Source: JAGPUQ01 sp049325095 (GTDB lineage: Bacteria > Pseudomonadota > Gammaproteobacteria > Pseudomonadales > Porticoccaceae). Taken from it: DNA of 64,000 nt. The number at the start of each line of letters is the position of its first letter. Positions within the stretch are counted from its first letter, which is position 1. The notes under the pieces were generated by a model. It was not told where the DNA came from and made no database searches. It saw only the letters and a program-made list of their open reading frames with translations. Below are positions 35,391-43,195 of the stretch, one piece after another. Location: assembly GCA_049325095.1 (NCBI GenBank), contig JBMOPO010000025.1, positions 1 through 64,000 on the forward strand. The letters are read 5' to 3'. The position numbers and the translations under genes are program-made.

Positions 35391-37820
35391 TTATGAATAC
35401 ACCTCTTCGCCGGAGACATAGTCCTCCAGATTGACCCCCTCACCGACCAGCAACTTGTCCGACGCCACGAATTTGGGCTTGATCAACCAGACCAGCAGGG
35501 GAACCAGAACCAGCGCCACGACCATGTTGATCAACATCACCATGACCAGCAGCAACCCCATGTCGGCCAGAAATTTCAGCTCGGAAAGGAAATACCAGGG
35601 GAGAATGGCCAGCAGCACGATGGTCGCGGTAAAGAAGATCGCCTTGCCGGTGGTGGCGACCGAGGCGTAGATGGCCATGCCGTAATCCTTGTGGCCCTGA
35701 TATTCCTCGCAGATGCGGCTCAACAGATAGATGCCGTAGTCGATGCCGACCCCGATACCGATGGCTGCGATCGGCAGGGTGTTCACGTCCAGCCCGATGC
35801 CCAGGTACACCATGACCGCGGCCAGAAAGGCGTTCGAAATATTTACCGGCAACAGCAGCACCAACCCGGCGACCAGTGACTTGTAGGCATAGGCCGCGGT
35901 GATCAGAATCACCACGTTGAGCATCGCAAGAATGAGATATTGATAGGTATCGACCGTGTCGTTGATCGATTGCTGCAGGGCAATGGTTCCCGAGCCCAGG
36001 CGGATCCGGAATTTCTCGTGATCGATGCCGATTTTATCGAGCGCTGCGCGCACCTGCTCGAGCGCAACATCGACCGTTTCCTGCTTGTTGTCCTTGTACC
36101 AGAGCGACACGGTGCCGTTCTGCTGCACAAAATCCGACACATGGGAAAACGCCTTGGGACTGGACCCGAACAGCACCGCGCTGGCGGCCGCTTCCACCGC
36201 CTGTTGATTGGGATCCAGCGGCGCCCACTTGGGATTGCCCCCGCTGAACAGGCGATTGGCCTCCGGCAGATAGTCCGCAAAGGACAGCGTCGCCTCCGGA
36301 GGGTTGGCGGACAGTTCAACAGCCCGCTGCAAGGCGCTCATGGTGAAAATGGTATTGGCCTGGCGCAGCAGCCGCTCCTGCTCCTCCTGCTTCACCTCGA
36401 AGATGATTTCGAGCGTATTGAGCCCCGGGAAATGGCTGTTGATCTTGCTGACCGCCACGTTGTAATCGGAATCCTCCCACAACAGGTTGCTGCCCTCGAC
36501 GGGATTGCCGATCTTGATTTGCAGCATCTTGTAGACGCTGAAGCCGACCAGGACGACGGCTATCACCGTGGTGATCCGGGCCGGGGCGCCATAGCTGATC
36601 TTCGAGAAGCGCTGCAAGCCATGCTTGATGCTGCGGTGAACGCTGAAGCCTTCGTCTTCGGCCAACCCGATCATCTGGCGAACGTTTTTCGGCTCGGGCA
36701 GCAGGGAAATCAGCATCGGCGCCATGAATACATTGGCCGGGATCAGGGTCATCGCCCAGAAGCCGCAGAAAATCGCGAATCTTTCCATGGTCGGAATGGG
36801 CGCCATTCCAATCAGAAACAATCCTGCGGCATCGGTGACGATGCCCAAAATGCCCGGCGCCATCATCACGCTCAGGGAAATCTCCGCCGCCTTCTTCTTG
36901 TCCTTGACGTGGTAGTAGACCTCGTAATAGCGCTCCATCACCTGCACACTGTGGCTGAACGAGCGCGCCACCAGGAGCAGGGGAACCACCATGATCAGGG
37001 GCTCGATCGGATCCCGCAGCCAGCCGACGAAGCCAAAGCCCCAGATGGCCGAGACCCCGGCGCACACCAGGGGCACCACCACGCCCGCCACATTGCGCAT
37101 GTAGACCACCAGCGCGAGCAGCAGCGCACCCGCAGTCACCATGAAGATGAAGATCATCTGGTGCTGATGGTAAAAGACCCAGCCAGTGAGCATCGGCTGC
37201 CCGGCGGCGTGAATCTCGTGCACCTCGTCCGCTTCCGCTTGGACGAGATTCTTCTGGATGAAGTCGAAAACCGTGCGATAGTCCAGCAGGCGCTCGATGA
37301 AGGTCGCCTGGATCAGGGTCGCGGTTTCGTCCGCCGAGATCAAAAAGGTCTGACTCGCCGGTGACCTTTTGACGCGCTCGCGAAACTCCGCGATCTCCTC
37401 CGGGGTGGCCGGCGCGTGGTCGCCCATCAGCGGCTGGGAGTCGATTCCGAAGGGGGTTGCCTCGGCGTACCTGGCCTTTTCCGTGGTGATGGAGAGCACC
37501 TGATCGTGATCCACCCCCGGCGTCAGGTCGATGTTGCGGGTCATATTCCAGACCTTCTGCAAGGTCTCGGGGTTGTAGATGGTCTGGCCATCGGTCCGCT
37601 TCACCATGATGGTGACGGTGAGCGGGTTGCCGAAATTGGGATGGTCCTTGTAGACCTGCACGAAGGGGTGCGTCTTGGGCAACAGGTCCGAGAAGATGGT
37701 TTTCAGCTCGACGTTGCGCAGGCCCCAGCCAAAGAATGCGGTAATCGCCAGCAGCACCAGGAGCGACAGCCAGACATGGTGCATGACAAATTCGGACAAC
37801 CGATAGCGCAAGGTTTTCAA
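35391..37820 (-). CDS. MMPL/RND-superfamily transporter
   Basis: An 809-residue inner-membrane RND transporter of the MMPL/HpnN-like class: one helix near residue 20, a large periplasmic loop, a cluster of about five helices, a second loop and a second helix cluster. Segments such as YEVYYHVKDKKKAAEISL, NTLPIAAIGIGVGIDYGIYLLSRI and VATTGKAIFFTATIVLLAILPW are typical. Best start is a TTG at 37820 (TTG-AAA-ACC) because GGAGG lies 5-6 nt upstream and it gives LKTLRYRLSEFVMHH; a more distant ATG at 37994 adds 58 Cys/His/Gly-rich residues unlike the family. Exporters of this kind with DUF1329 and DUF1302 neighbours are thought to move hydrophobic molecules. Confidence 0.87.
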   Translation of the reverse strand: MKTLRYRLSEFVMHHVWLSLLVLLAITAFFGWGLRNVELKTIFSDLLPKTHPFVQVYKDHPNFGNPLTVTIMVKRTDGQTIYNPETLQKVWNMTRNIDLTPGVDHDQVLSITTEKARYAEATPFGIDSQPLMGDHAPATPEEIAEFRERVKRSPASQTFLISADETATLIQATFIERLLDYRTVFDFIQKNLVQAEADEVHEIHAAGQPMLTGWVFYHQHQMIFIFMVTAGALLLALVVYMRNVAGVVVPLVCAGVSAIWGFGFVGWLRDPIEPLIMVVPLLLVARSFSHSVQVMERYYEVYYHVKDKKKAAEISLSVMMAPGILGIVTDAAGLFLIGMAPIPTMERFAIFCGFWAMTLIPANVFMAPMLISLLPEPKNVRQMIGLAEDEGFSVHRSIKHGLQRFSKISYGAPARITTVIAVVLVGFSVYKMLQIKIGNPVEGSNLLWEDSDYNVAVSKINSHFPGLNTLEIIFEVKQEEQERLLRQANTIFTMSALQRAVELSANPPEATLSFADYLPEANRLFSGGNPKWAPLDPNQQAVEAAASAVLFGSSPKAFSHVSDFVQQNGTVSLWYKDNKQETVDVALEQVRAALDKIGIDHEKFRIRLGSGTIALQQSINDTVDTYQYLILAMLNVVILITAAYAYKSLVAGLVLLLPVNISNAFLAAVMVYLGIGLDVNTLPIAAIGIGVGIDYGIYLLSRICEEYQGHKDYGMAIYASVATTGKAIFFTATIVLLAILPWYFLSELKFLADMGLLLVMVMLINMVVALVLVPLLVWLIKPKFVASDKLLVGEGVNLEDYVSGEEVYS

Positions 37821-37923
37821 GAGCCCCTCCGTCCCCAGAATTTTTAGTTGCCTGGTGAACCTGGCTTCGTTGCAAAGCCAGCCTCCGCAAGTCGCGGGAC
37901 TGTAGCATGGACAATTGTGACCA

Positions 37924-37951
37924 TCCATACCTCCGACGCAATGGGTGTCAA
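37924..37951 (-). promoter_or_regulatory. Possible sigma-70 promoter for the RND-DUF1329-DUF1302 transcript
   Basis: On the minus strand TTGACA at 37951-37946 is followed after 16 bp by TATGGA at 37929-37924, about 100 bp before the TTG start of the RND gene and downstream of the terminator that ends the monooxygenase operon. The -35 box is perfect, the -10 is weak, so this is a guess at the location. Confidence 0.3.
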
Positions 37952-38037
37952 AAAGCCCGGAATTACCTGTTGTTACCCCATGGTAGTCATGCAAACCAAT
38001 GAGAAGTTATTTCTACTTTTCAGTCGATCAAGCACCG

Positions 38038-38066
38038 AAAAAACCATGCCGGCACCTGACCGGCAT
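38038..38066 (-). terminator. Intrinsic terminator closing the copper monooxygenase operon
   Basis: Minus-strand ATGCCGG, a 7-nt loop and CCGGCAT form a 7-bp stem followed after GG by TTTTTT. It starts about 30 bp after the stop of the fourth gene of the pmo-like operon. It indicates that pmoC-pmoA-pmoB plus that gene are one unit, separate from the RND transcript. Confidence 0.8.
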
Positions 38067-38095
38067 CATGGAACAGCACGGCTGTATGAGCCGCC

Positions 38096-38677
38096 TCAGA
38101 AATAGGTTCTGCGCCCGGTCGCCCAGATGAACAGGCCGCAACCGGCCAGCACCAGCGCGAAATAGGCCGCGTACCGGCCGTAGGAAGTGCTGCCCACCCG
38201 GAACGGAAATACCGACCGGTAAGCCAGGCCGGTAGCGGGATGGCGGGCGTTCAAAATGCCTATGTAGCCGCCCTTGGCGATGAACGAATACCGCGCGTCC
38301 ATCACTCCGCTGGGGTAACGGCGCATGGGCGAATAGAAGATCGTCGCGTCCTCGATGGCCTGCTCTCCCCCCAGATCTTCATAGGTGGCGGTGATGCCGG
38401 CATCGTTCACATCGCGGATGATGCGAAAATCGAACTCCATGCCCCGCAGTTCGTCGCTGATGAAGTCGATGACGAAGACCGCGTTTCCTGTGGCCGGGAT
38501 ATCCTCGCAGAATTCCTGGGTAGCCCGGCTCTCCGGCAGATAGCCGGTGAAGTGTGCCTTGTAGCGCCCGATCTGGATGATGCAGACGTCTTCCTCCATC
38601 GAAACGCCACCGTGCGCCACGGCGAGCCCCGGCACGCCCGCCAAAGCCAGCAGCAGCGCACGCAGAAGAATCACCAT
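38096..38677 (-). CDS. Unrecognised membrane-anchored periplasmic protein at the end of the CuMMO operon
   Basis: A 193-residue protein I cannot assign to a family. A signal peptide (MVILLRALLLALAGVPGLAVA) would leave His22 as the mature N-terminus (AHGGVSMEEDVC); a C-terminal helix (about 168-187, AYFALVLAGCGLFIWA) anchors it, so the body is periplasmic. Only three His residues occur (22, 42 and one in ARHPATG), and Cys32 and Cys57 could form a disulfide. It is the fourth gene of the monooxygenase operon, 37 bp after pmoB and before the terminator. It lacks the features I expect of PmoD/AmoD. The start is uncertain; GTG codons at 38701/38704 are also possible. Confidence 0.65.
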   Translation of the reverse strand: MVILLRALLLALAGVPGLAVAHGGVSMEEDVCIIQIGRYKAHFTGYLPESRATQEFCEDIPATGNAVFVIDFISDELRGMEFDFRIIRDVNDAGITATYEDLGGEQAIEDATIFYSPMRRYPSGVMDARYSFIAKGGYIGILNARHPATGLAYRSVFPFRVGSTSYGRYAAYFALVLAGCGLFIWATGRRTYF

Positions 38678-38714
38678 GGGCCGTGAAAACAAGGCGTTCA
38701 CCACGCGCCCGGAC

Positions 38715-39968
38715 TCAAAAGAACCGCGGCAATATGGGGCCGCCGATTTCCTGGTAATAGCGCTGGCCACTGGCGTCGGTGTAGAACAGCAATCCGGCAA
38801 AGCGGCTGTCCGGATCATAGATGAGCCCCGTCATGCGTTGTGTTTCCCACAGCGAGTCCTCGGCGCGCAGCACCGCGTCCAGGGTCTGCCCGGGAGGAAT
38901 CGTCGCCACCGAGGGATGCAGCGCATCCGCCGCCACCAGCTCCTCGCCCTCGGCGATCGCAGCCTCTGCCGCGGGCCCGTTCAGGAAGCGGATGTTCGCG
39001 GTGACGAATTCCCGGATGGTCAGGGGTTGATCGCCGTGGTTGGTGAGACGCATGCGCATGGTCAGGCTGCGGCCCGCCAACTCGTAGCTGGCGTTTTCCA
39101 CCGACACCTGCAGCGGACCTGCCGGAATCGGCGTGCCTTCGACCTTTACCTTGCCGGTCTGCAGCGGGATGGTCACCGGATATCTGTGTTCCGCCCAGAG
39201 ATACCCGGCGAGGATCAGCACCATGGTGATGGTGAAAAACACCCCGCCCGCGACGAAGTCACGTCTGGTGATGATGGTGTTGGCCTGATCCTCGCCCAGG
39301 TTGCGGATCCGCATGTAGCGGGGGATGAACAGTTCGGGCTTCAGCAGCCAATACACCAGGAACACCACCCCCACCGCAATCCACACCAGATGCCACCCGA
39401 CCACGCTTTTCATGCCGACGGTCTCCATGTCCACCGTCTCTCCGGTCAGGGTAACGATCTCGTTGCGAAACGCCTCGCCGGTGGCCGACGGCTCGACGTC
39501 GACCCAGGTGCCCTTGCCCACCAGGGTGCCCGCGTCCTTGACGTTCACCAGCGGGTGGATGTGAAACCGCCCGGGCACGCGGGCTCGCACCACGATCTTG
39601 AAGTCGTAGACCTTGCCGGGTTCGAAGGCCGTCGAACGTATCATCGGCACCCCATTGACCTCGGAATGGATGCGGAGGAATTTCGGCCCAGGGGCACCGA
39701 TATTCAGGAACGCGGTATCCGCCACCGAGGGCAATTGCTCCGGCCACAGCTTCGAGGGAATGAATTTTCCGGTCATGACAATGGTGTCGCCGACCTTCGC
39801 CCGGGTGGGGGACACACTGATGTCAAACCAGTGCAGGGTGCGCATGCGCATGCTGGCGAGCTGCGCGCGTTCGCCGTGGGCGGCGACCTCCATTGGAATC
39901 GCAACGAGCGCCACGGCGAACAGATACCAAAGGCGCCATACCACACTCTTTCTCCCGCCAACGGTCAT
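38715..39968 (-). CDS. pmoB: Copper membrane monooxygenase subunit B (PmoB/AmoB-like)
   Basis: A 417-residue homologue of PmoB/AmoB. A signal peptide ends at Ala30, leaving His31 as mature N-terminus (HGERAQ), equivalent to His33 of Methylococcus PmoB. The other copper ligands, the HIH pair, are present as His136-x-His138 in PGRFHIHPLVNV; His46 matches the extra PmoB histidine. Two cupredoxin domains flank two membrane helices (about 180-200 and 225-245). ATG 39968 has GGAG 8 nt upstream; an ATG at 39989 overlapping the pmoA stop is the alternative. The substrate (methane, ammonia, short alkanes or alkylbenzenes) cannot be read from sequence. Confidence 0.92.
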   Translation of the reverse strand: MTVGGRKSVVWRLWYLFAVALVAIPMEVAAHGERAQLASMRMRTLHWFDISVSPTRAKVGDTIVMTGKFIPSKLWPEQLPSVADTAFLNIGAPGPKFLRIHSEVNGVPMIRSTAFEPGKVYDFKIVVRARVPGRFHIHPLVNVKDAGTLVGKGTWVDVEPSATGEAFRNEIVTLTGETVDMETVGMKSVVGWHLVWIAVGVVFLVYWLLKPELFIPRYMRIRNLGEDQANTIITRRDFVAGGVFFTITMVLILAGYLWAEHRYPVTIPLQTGKVKVEGTPIPAGPLQVSVENASYELAGRSLTMRMRLTNHGDQPLTIREFVTANIRFLNGPAAEAAIAEGEELVAADALHPSVATIPPGQTLDAVLRAEDSLWETQRMTGLIYDPDSRFAGLLFYTDASGQRYYQEIGGPILPRFF

Positions 39969-39988
39969 GGTTCCGGCTCCGGTGATCA

Positions 39989-40783
39989 TCAAACGATCCG
40001 CCGCGCATAGCGCCCGGCAAAGTTGTAGAGCGCGGCGCCGAGCAGCAGAAACAGTGAGTACGCGACGACTGCCACGAAGGCCGAGAACACCGCGGTCAGC
40101 GGCGTCACCGAGCCACCAAAGGTGCGCAGCGTCGACTCCTCGATGATCCGCAGATACTCCGGCGTGGTGGTGCGGATATATTGATAGCCCATCAGGTCGG
40201 ACAGCGACACCAGGGTGCCGCTGTACTCCACAGGAACCTTGTAGGCGGCGAACAGTGGCCAGTTGATCGGCCAGATCAGGGCGCCGAACAGAAACGGGCC
40301 CGCAAACGCGGAAATCACCAGGCTGCGGGTCATCAGCAGCACGCAATCGAACAGCACCCCCAGACCGATGTAGGTGGACGGGAAAGTGAAGGTCAGCGGA
40401 AAATCCGTGAACTGGCCAAAGTTGAAATAGCGGCTCACCCAGGACACCAGGCACAGCAGGGTGGTGACCGCGGTCGCGATGATCGGCAGCCGGAACACCT
40501 TCCAGATCGGATACACGAACCCGCCGATGAACATCATCAGCGACATCGGCGTGATCAGGGGCCACCAGCGCCGGTCCCGCCAGTCGATCCAGTAATCCCA
40601 GTCGCCGGCGGTCAACGCGTAGTGGATCGAAATACCCAGGGCGAGGAAACTGAACAGCACGACGATGAGGATGCCGTCGAAGCGCCGGTAGTAACGGCGC
40701 GCGGCGGGGTTGTCCAGAATGGAGAGGTCGTAACGCCCGGCGACATCGGTGATCTTCGAGGTGGGCAGCGCGAGATTGACCAT
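39989..40783 (-). CDS. pmoA: Copper membrane monooxygenase subunit A (PmoA/AmoA-like)
   Basis: A 264-residue integral membrane protein of the PmoA/AmoA family with about seven helices. Typical segments are HYALTAGDWDYWIDWRDRRWWP, FPSTYIGLGVLFDCVLLMTRS, FGALIWPINWPLFAAYKVPVE and the C-terminal DLMGYQYIRTTTPEYLRIIE. Length is slightly greater than that of classical PmoA. ATG 40783 chosen over an upstream TTG; weak AAGG ribosome site. Lies between pmoC (144 bp spacer with stem-loops) and pmoB (20 bp). Confidence 0.93.
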   Translation of the reverse strand: MVNLALPTSKITDVAGRYDLSILDNPAARRYYRRFDGILIVVLFSFLALGISIHYALTAGDWDYWIDWRDRRWWPLITPMSLMMFIGGFVYPIWKVFRLPIIATAVTTLLCLVSWVSRYFNFGQFTDFPLTFTFPSTYIGLGVLFDCVLLMTRSLVISAFAGPFLFGALIWPINWPLFAAYKVPVEYSGTLVSLSDLMGYQYIRTTTPEYLRIIEESTLRTFGGSVTPLTAVFSAFVAVVAYSLFLLLGAALYNFAGRYARRIV

Positions 40784-40821
40784 GGCACGTACCTTACAGG
40801 GCAAGAGGGCGCACTCAGCCG

Positions 40822-40847
40822 TGCGGCCGTCGAATCCGCCGGCCGCA
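40822..40847 (-). repeat. Stem-loop 1 in the pmoC-pmoA spacer
   Basis: TGCGGCCG at 40822-40829 and CGGCCGCA at 40840-40847 form a perfect 8-bp stem with a 10-nt loop, 40 bp before the pmoA start codon. No T-run follows, so it is not a terminator. In known amo/pmo operons spacer hairpins affect mRNA processing, which is a possible role here. Confidence 0.6.
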
Positions 40848-40872
40848 ATGCATCGGGTCGGGATTTGCGGCC

Positions 40873-40912
40873 ACCTGCGGGGCGCCTCGGATGCGGAGGC
40901 GCTCCCACAGGT
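40873..40912 (-). repeat. Stem-loop 2 (REP-like) in the pmoC-pmoA spacer
   Basis: GCGCCTC at 40882-40888 and GAGGCGC at 40896-40902 form a 7-bp core, extended outward by three pairs (one of them G-T), a small bulge and ACCTG/CAGGT at the base. The minus-strand sequence contains CCTGTGGGAGCGCCTC, resembling the GTGGGAGCG palindromes found as REP elements in gammaproteobacteria. It lies just after the pmoC stop. Confidence 0.6.
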
Positions 40913-40927
40913 TTGGCTGCGCAGAGC

Positions 40928-41749
40928 TTAGCGGGTGGAGACGGTGCAGTCGCGGCCGGAGGCAACCACGGAGATGAGTTGTGCCATGCGCTGGATGATC
41001 TGCACGGCGAGCGGCCCGAGGAAGAACAGCGACCAGCCCAGGACCACGAAGCCCCAGTGGATCGGCGCCGCGAACAGCTCTTCCGCGTAGAAGAACGTAT
41101 GACCCCACTCGTTGAAGCCGTAGTTCGGCATGATCATGAAGATCCCGCAGACCACACCCAGGAAGGGCACGGACACGCGGTTCATGAACGCCGGGATCCG
41201 GGTGTGCGCCCAGATGAAGGTCGGGATCAGGATGGCAGTCAGCAGCGGCAGCGAGAAATAGAAGATCACGATGTGGGTCGGCGTGAAGTCGGTGTCCCGG
41301 ATCGCCACCTGGTGCCAGGCCGCGTCGGACTCCACCGCCAGGGCAGCGATCAGCGCCGCCCAGATACCCAGCACGGTGAACACGCCAAGCAGGGTGAAAT
41401 AGCGCTTGAGCTCCACCTCGGGCGTAATCGAGGCGGCATCCTTCACGCGCGTCAGCCACATGTAAATGGAGCCCAACACCATGATGCTGCCGAGCACCAC
41501 GACTTCACCGTAGAGCAGCGGCATCCAATAGGTCTGGAATTCGGGTTCGTAGAAGTCCATCCCCACCGAGAAGGCCATCATCTGCTGGTAGATGCGAATA
41601 CCGATGGCAATGGCCAGCACCAAGGCACCACCGATGTAGGCAATCCGATTGCGGCGCAGGTGCCCCGCCAGGCCACCGCCACCTGCGGTTGCCTCTGTAT
41701 AGTCGGATTGGACTTCATACCCGTAGCGGGTCGCTTTCACTTCAGACAT
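40928..41749 (-). CDS. pmoC: Copper membrane monooxygenase subunit C (PmoC/AmoC-like)
   Basis: A 273-residue membrane protein of the PmoC/AmoC family with about six helices. All metal ligands known from Methylococcus can be aligned: Asp142, His146 and His159 (D-A-A-W-H ... DTDFTPTH) for the CuC site, and Asn213, His217 and His231 (NEWGH ... APIHWGF) for the CuD site. MDFYEPEFQTYWMPLLYGE is the family's conserved early loop. This supports an active enzyme. First gene of the operon, divergent from the AraC regulator. An in-frame GTG nine bases upstream is an alternative start. Confidence 0.94.
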   Translation of the reverse strand: MSEVKATRYGYEVQSDYTEATAGGGGLAGHLRRNRIAYIGGALVLAIAIGIRIYQQMMAFSVGMDFYEPEFQTYWMPLLYGEVVVLGSIMVLGSIYMWLTRVKDAASITPEVELKRYFTLLGVFTVLGIWAALIAALAVESDAAWHQVAIRDTDFTPTHIVIFYFSLPLLTAILIPTFIWAHTRIPAFMNRVSVPFLGVVCGIFMIMPNYGFNEWGHTFFYAEELFAAPIHWGFVVLGWSLFFLGPLAVQIIQRMAQLISVVASGRDCTVSTR

Positions 41750-41821
41750 GGCAGTCACCCCATCCTCGGTTATAGAATTCTACAGATCAATAACCTGAGC
41801 TTCTGTTATGGATGCGCAGGA

Positions 41822-41851
41822 ATTATTCGTCGCGATGGCACTATAAGGCAA
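41822..41851 (-). promoter_or_regulatory. Possible sigma-70 promoter of the pmoCAB-like operon
   Basis: On the minus strand TTGCCT (41851-41846) and AATAAT (41827-41822) are separated by 18 bp, about 75 bp before the pmoC start, within the 312-bp spacer to the AraC gene. A second AT-rich patch (TATAAC at about 41770) lies closer to pmoC. No good sigma-54 (TGGCAC-N5-TTGCA) site was found on the minus strand. Confidence 0.4.
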
Positions 41852-42061
41852 GCCCTCAGGTGAGGGGACAGCACTGGAAGTGACAGGTGCGTTGCAGAAA
41901 GTGACATTGTCATGACTCCGAACGCCGTGCAGGTCTCGCTTTGCCGCGGAGCGGCCGTCGTGCGAGAATCCGGGGGCACCGGGCAACCACTCCAATTCCA
42001 ACTCCGCCGCTCCCGGAACCACCGGGGGCCGCCATCCCAGACCCGGGCCTGCAGAGCCGAG

Positions 42062-43144
42062 ATGAGCCAGCGATCAGTGCCGCCCACGCCGCCCCCCGCT
42101 TTCGACCGGCAGGCCATTGCCAGACAGGCACCTACCGCCGACACCAGGTTCGTCACGGCCAGCTATGCCAACATGGTGTTCCACACTCTCGGAGGTGGCC
42201 CGCAGATCGAAGCGATCTTCCGGGAGCACGGCCTGGACCCGGCAGTGTTGACCGATGCCGCCACGCCCATCGCCTTCGACCGGCTGGCCGAAAGTGTGTT
42301 CGCGGTCATGGAGGCCCTCGACATGCCCGATGCCGGGCTCTCGTTGGGCTCCCGACTGCACGTCTCCAAGCACGGCACCATCGGCATGGCGGTGATTTCC
42401 GCCGAGACCCTGGGCCAGGCCATCAAGGACATCGCCAAGTACTATCAGACCGCGGTGACCTTCTGCGACATGGACCTGTTCTACCAGGGCGACCAGCTGA
42501 TCATCGAGCTGCGCGAGGCGTTCACCAGCCCGGAAGTCCGGGTGATCGTGGTGGAGGCGCTGATGCTGACCCTGCAAAACGCCCTGGAGTTCGTCAGCGG
42601 CCGGGCCCTGACCGACAGCCGGGTGATATTCGGCTACCCGCCGCCGCCCTACGCCGATCAGTACGATCTCTATTTTTCCGGCAAGACCGAGTTCGACGGC
42701 GAGCGCCATCTGATGATCCTGCCGGCCTCGATCCAGAACGTGCGCTGCGTATCCGCCGACGCCCGGATCCACCGACTCGCGGAGGAGCAGCTCCAGCACC
42801 AGTTGCAGGAGCTGCGCACCGGCACGCCGATCCACCAGCGCATCCTCGCCGAACTGCGGCGCAATACGGCGGCCATGCCGACCTTGAAAGAGATGGCCGG
42901 GATCTTCAGCGTCTCCACCCGCACCCTGATTCGCCACCTGCAGGCGGAGGGCACCACCTACCGGGATCTCCGGGATAGTATTCACAAGCAGATGGCGATG
43001 GAGGCGCTGCGCAATACCGATCAGTCGATCGACGCCATCGCCCTGGAGCTCGGCTACCAGGATACCGCCAGCTTCCGCCGTGCCTTCAAGCGCTGGTGCG
43101 GTTGCTCAGCGTCGGAGTATCGGGAACGCGAACGCAACTCCTGA
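42062..43144 (+). CDS. AraC-family transcriptional regulator (Arabinose_bd/OruR-like N-domain)
   Basis: A 360-residue regulator. The N-terminal domain (about 30-220; TRFVTASYANMVFHTLGGG, DAGLSLGSRLHVSKHGTIGMAVISAETL) matches the ligand-sensing domain of the OruR/ArgR-type AraC proteins. The C-terminal 100 residues carry two helix-turn-helix motifs (LKEMAGIFSVSTRTLIRHLQ and SIDAIALELGYQDTASFRRAFKRW). It is divergent from pmoC and upstream of an SDR gene on its own strand, so it is the obvious candidate regulator of both; effector unknown. ATG 42062 chosen because upstream residues are low-complexity. Confidence 0.88.
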   Translation: MSQRSVPPTPPPAFDRQAIARQAPTADTRFVTASYANMVFHTLGGGPQIEAIFREHGLDPAVLTDAATPIAFDRLAESVFAVMEALDMPDAGLSLGSRLHVSKHGTIGMAVISAETLGQAIKDIAKYYQTAVTFCDMDLFYQGDQLIIELREAFTSPEVRVIVVEALMLTLQNALEFVSGRALTDSRVIFGYPPPPYADQYDLYFSGKTEFDGERHLMILPASIQNVRCVSADARIHRLAEEQLQHQLQELRTGTPIHQRILAELRRNTAAMPTLKEMAGIFSVSTRTLIRHLQAEGTTYRDLRDSIHKQMAMEALRNTDQSIDAIALELGYQDTASFRRAFKRWCGCSASEYRERERNS

Positions 43145-43195
43145 CCACAGGAACCCCTCACCAACCCGTTGATTCCAGCGTCCCGGAGGACCTCC

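Noticed and set aside
38096..38677. Assignment of the fourth operon gene as PmoD/AmoD
   Set aside because: Topology partly fits, but I see none of the sequence features I expect of that family; left unnamed.
41822..41860. Possible sigma-54 promoter at TGGCAC upstream of pmoC
   Set aside because: TGGCAC is present on the plus strand but lacks the TTGCA element at the right spacing and points away from pmoC.
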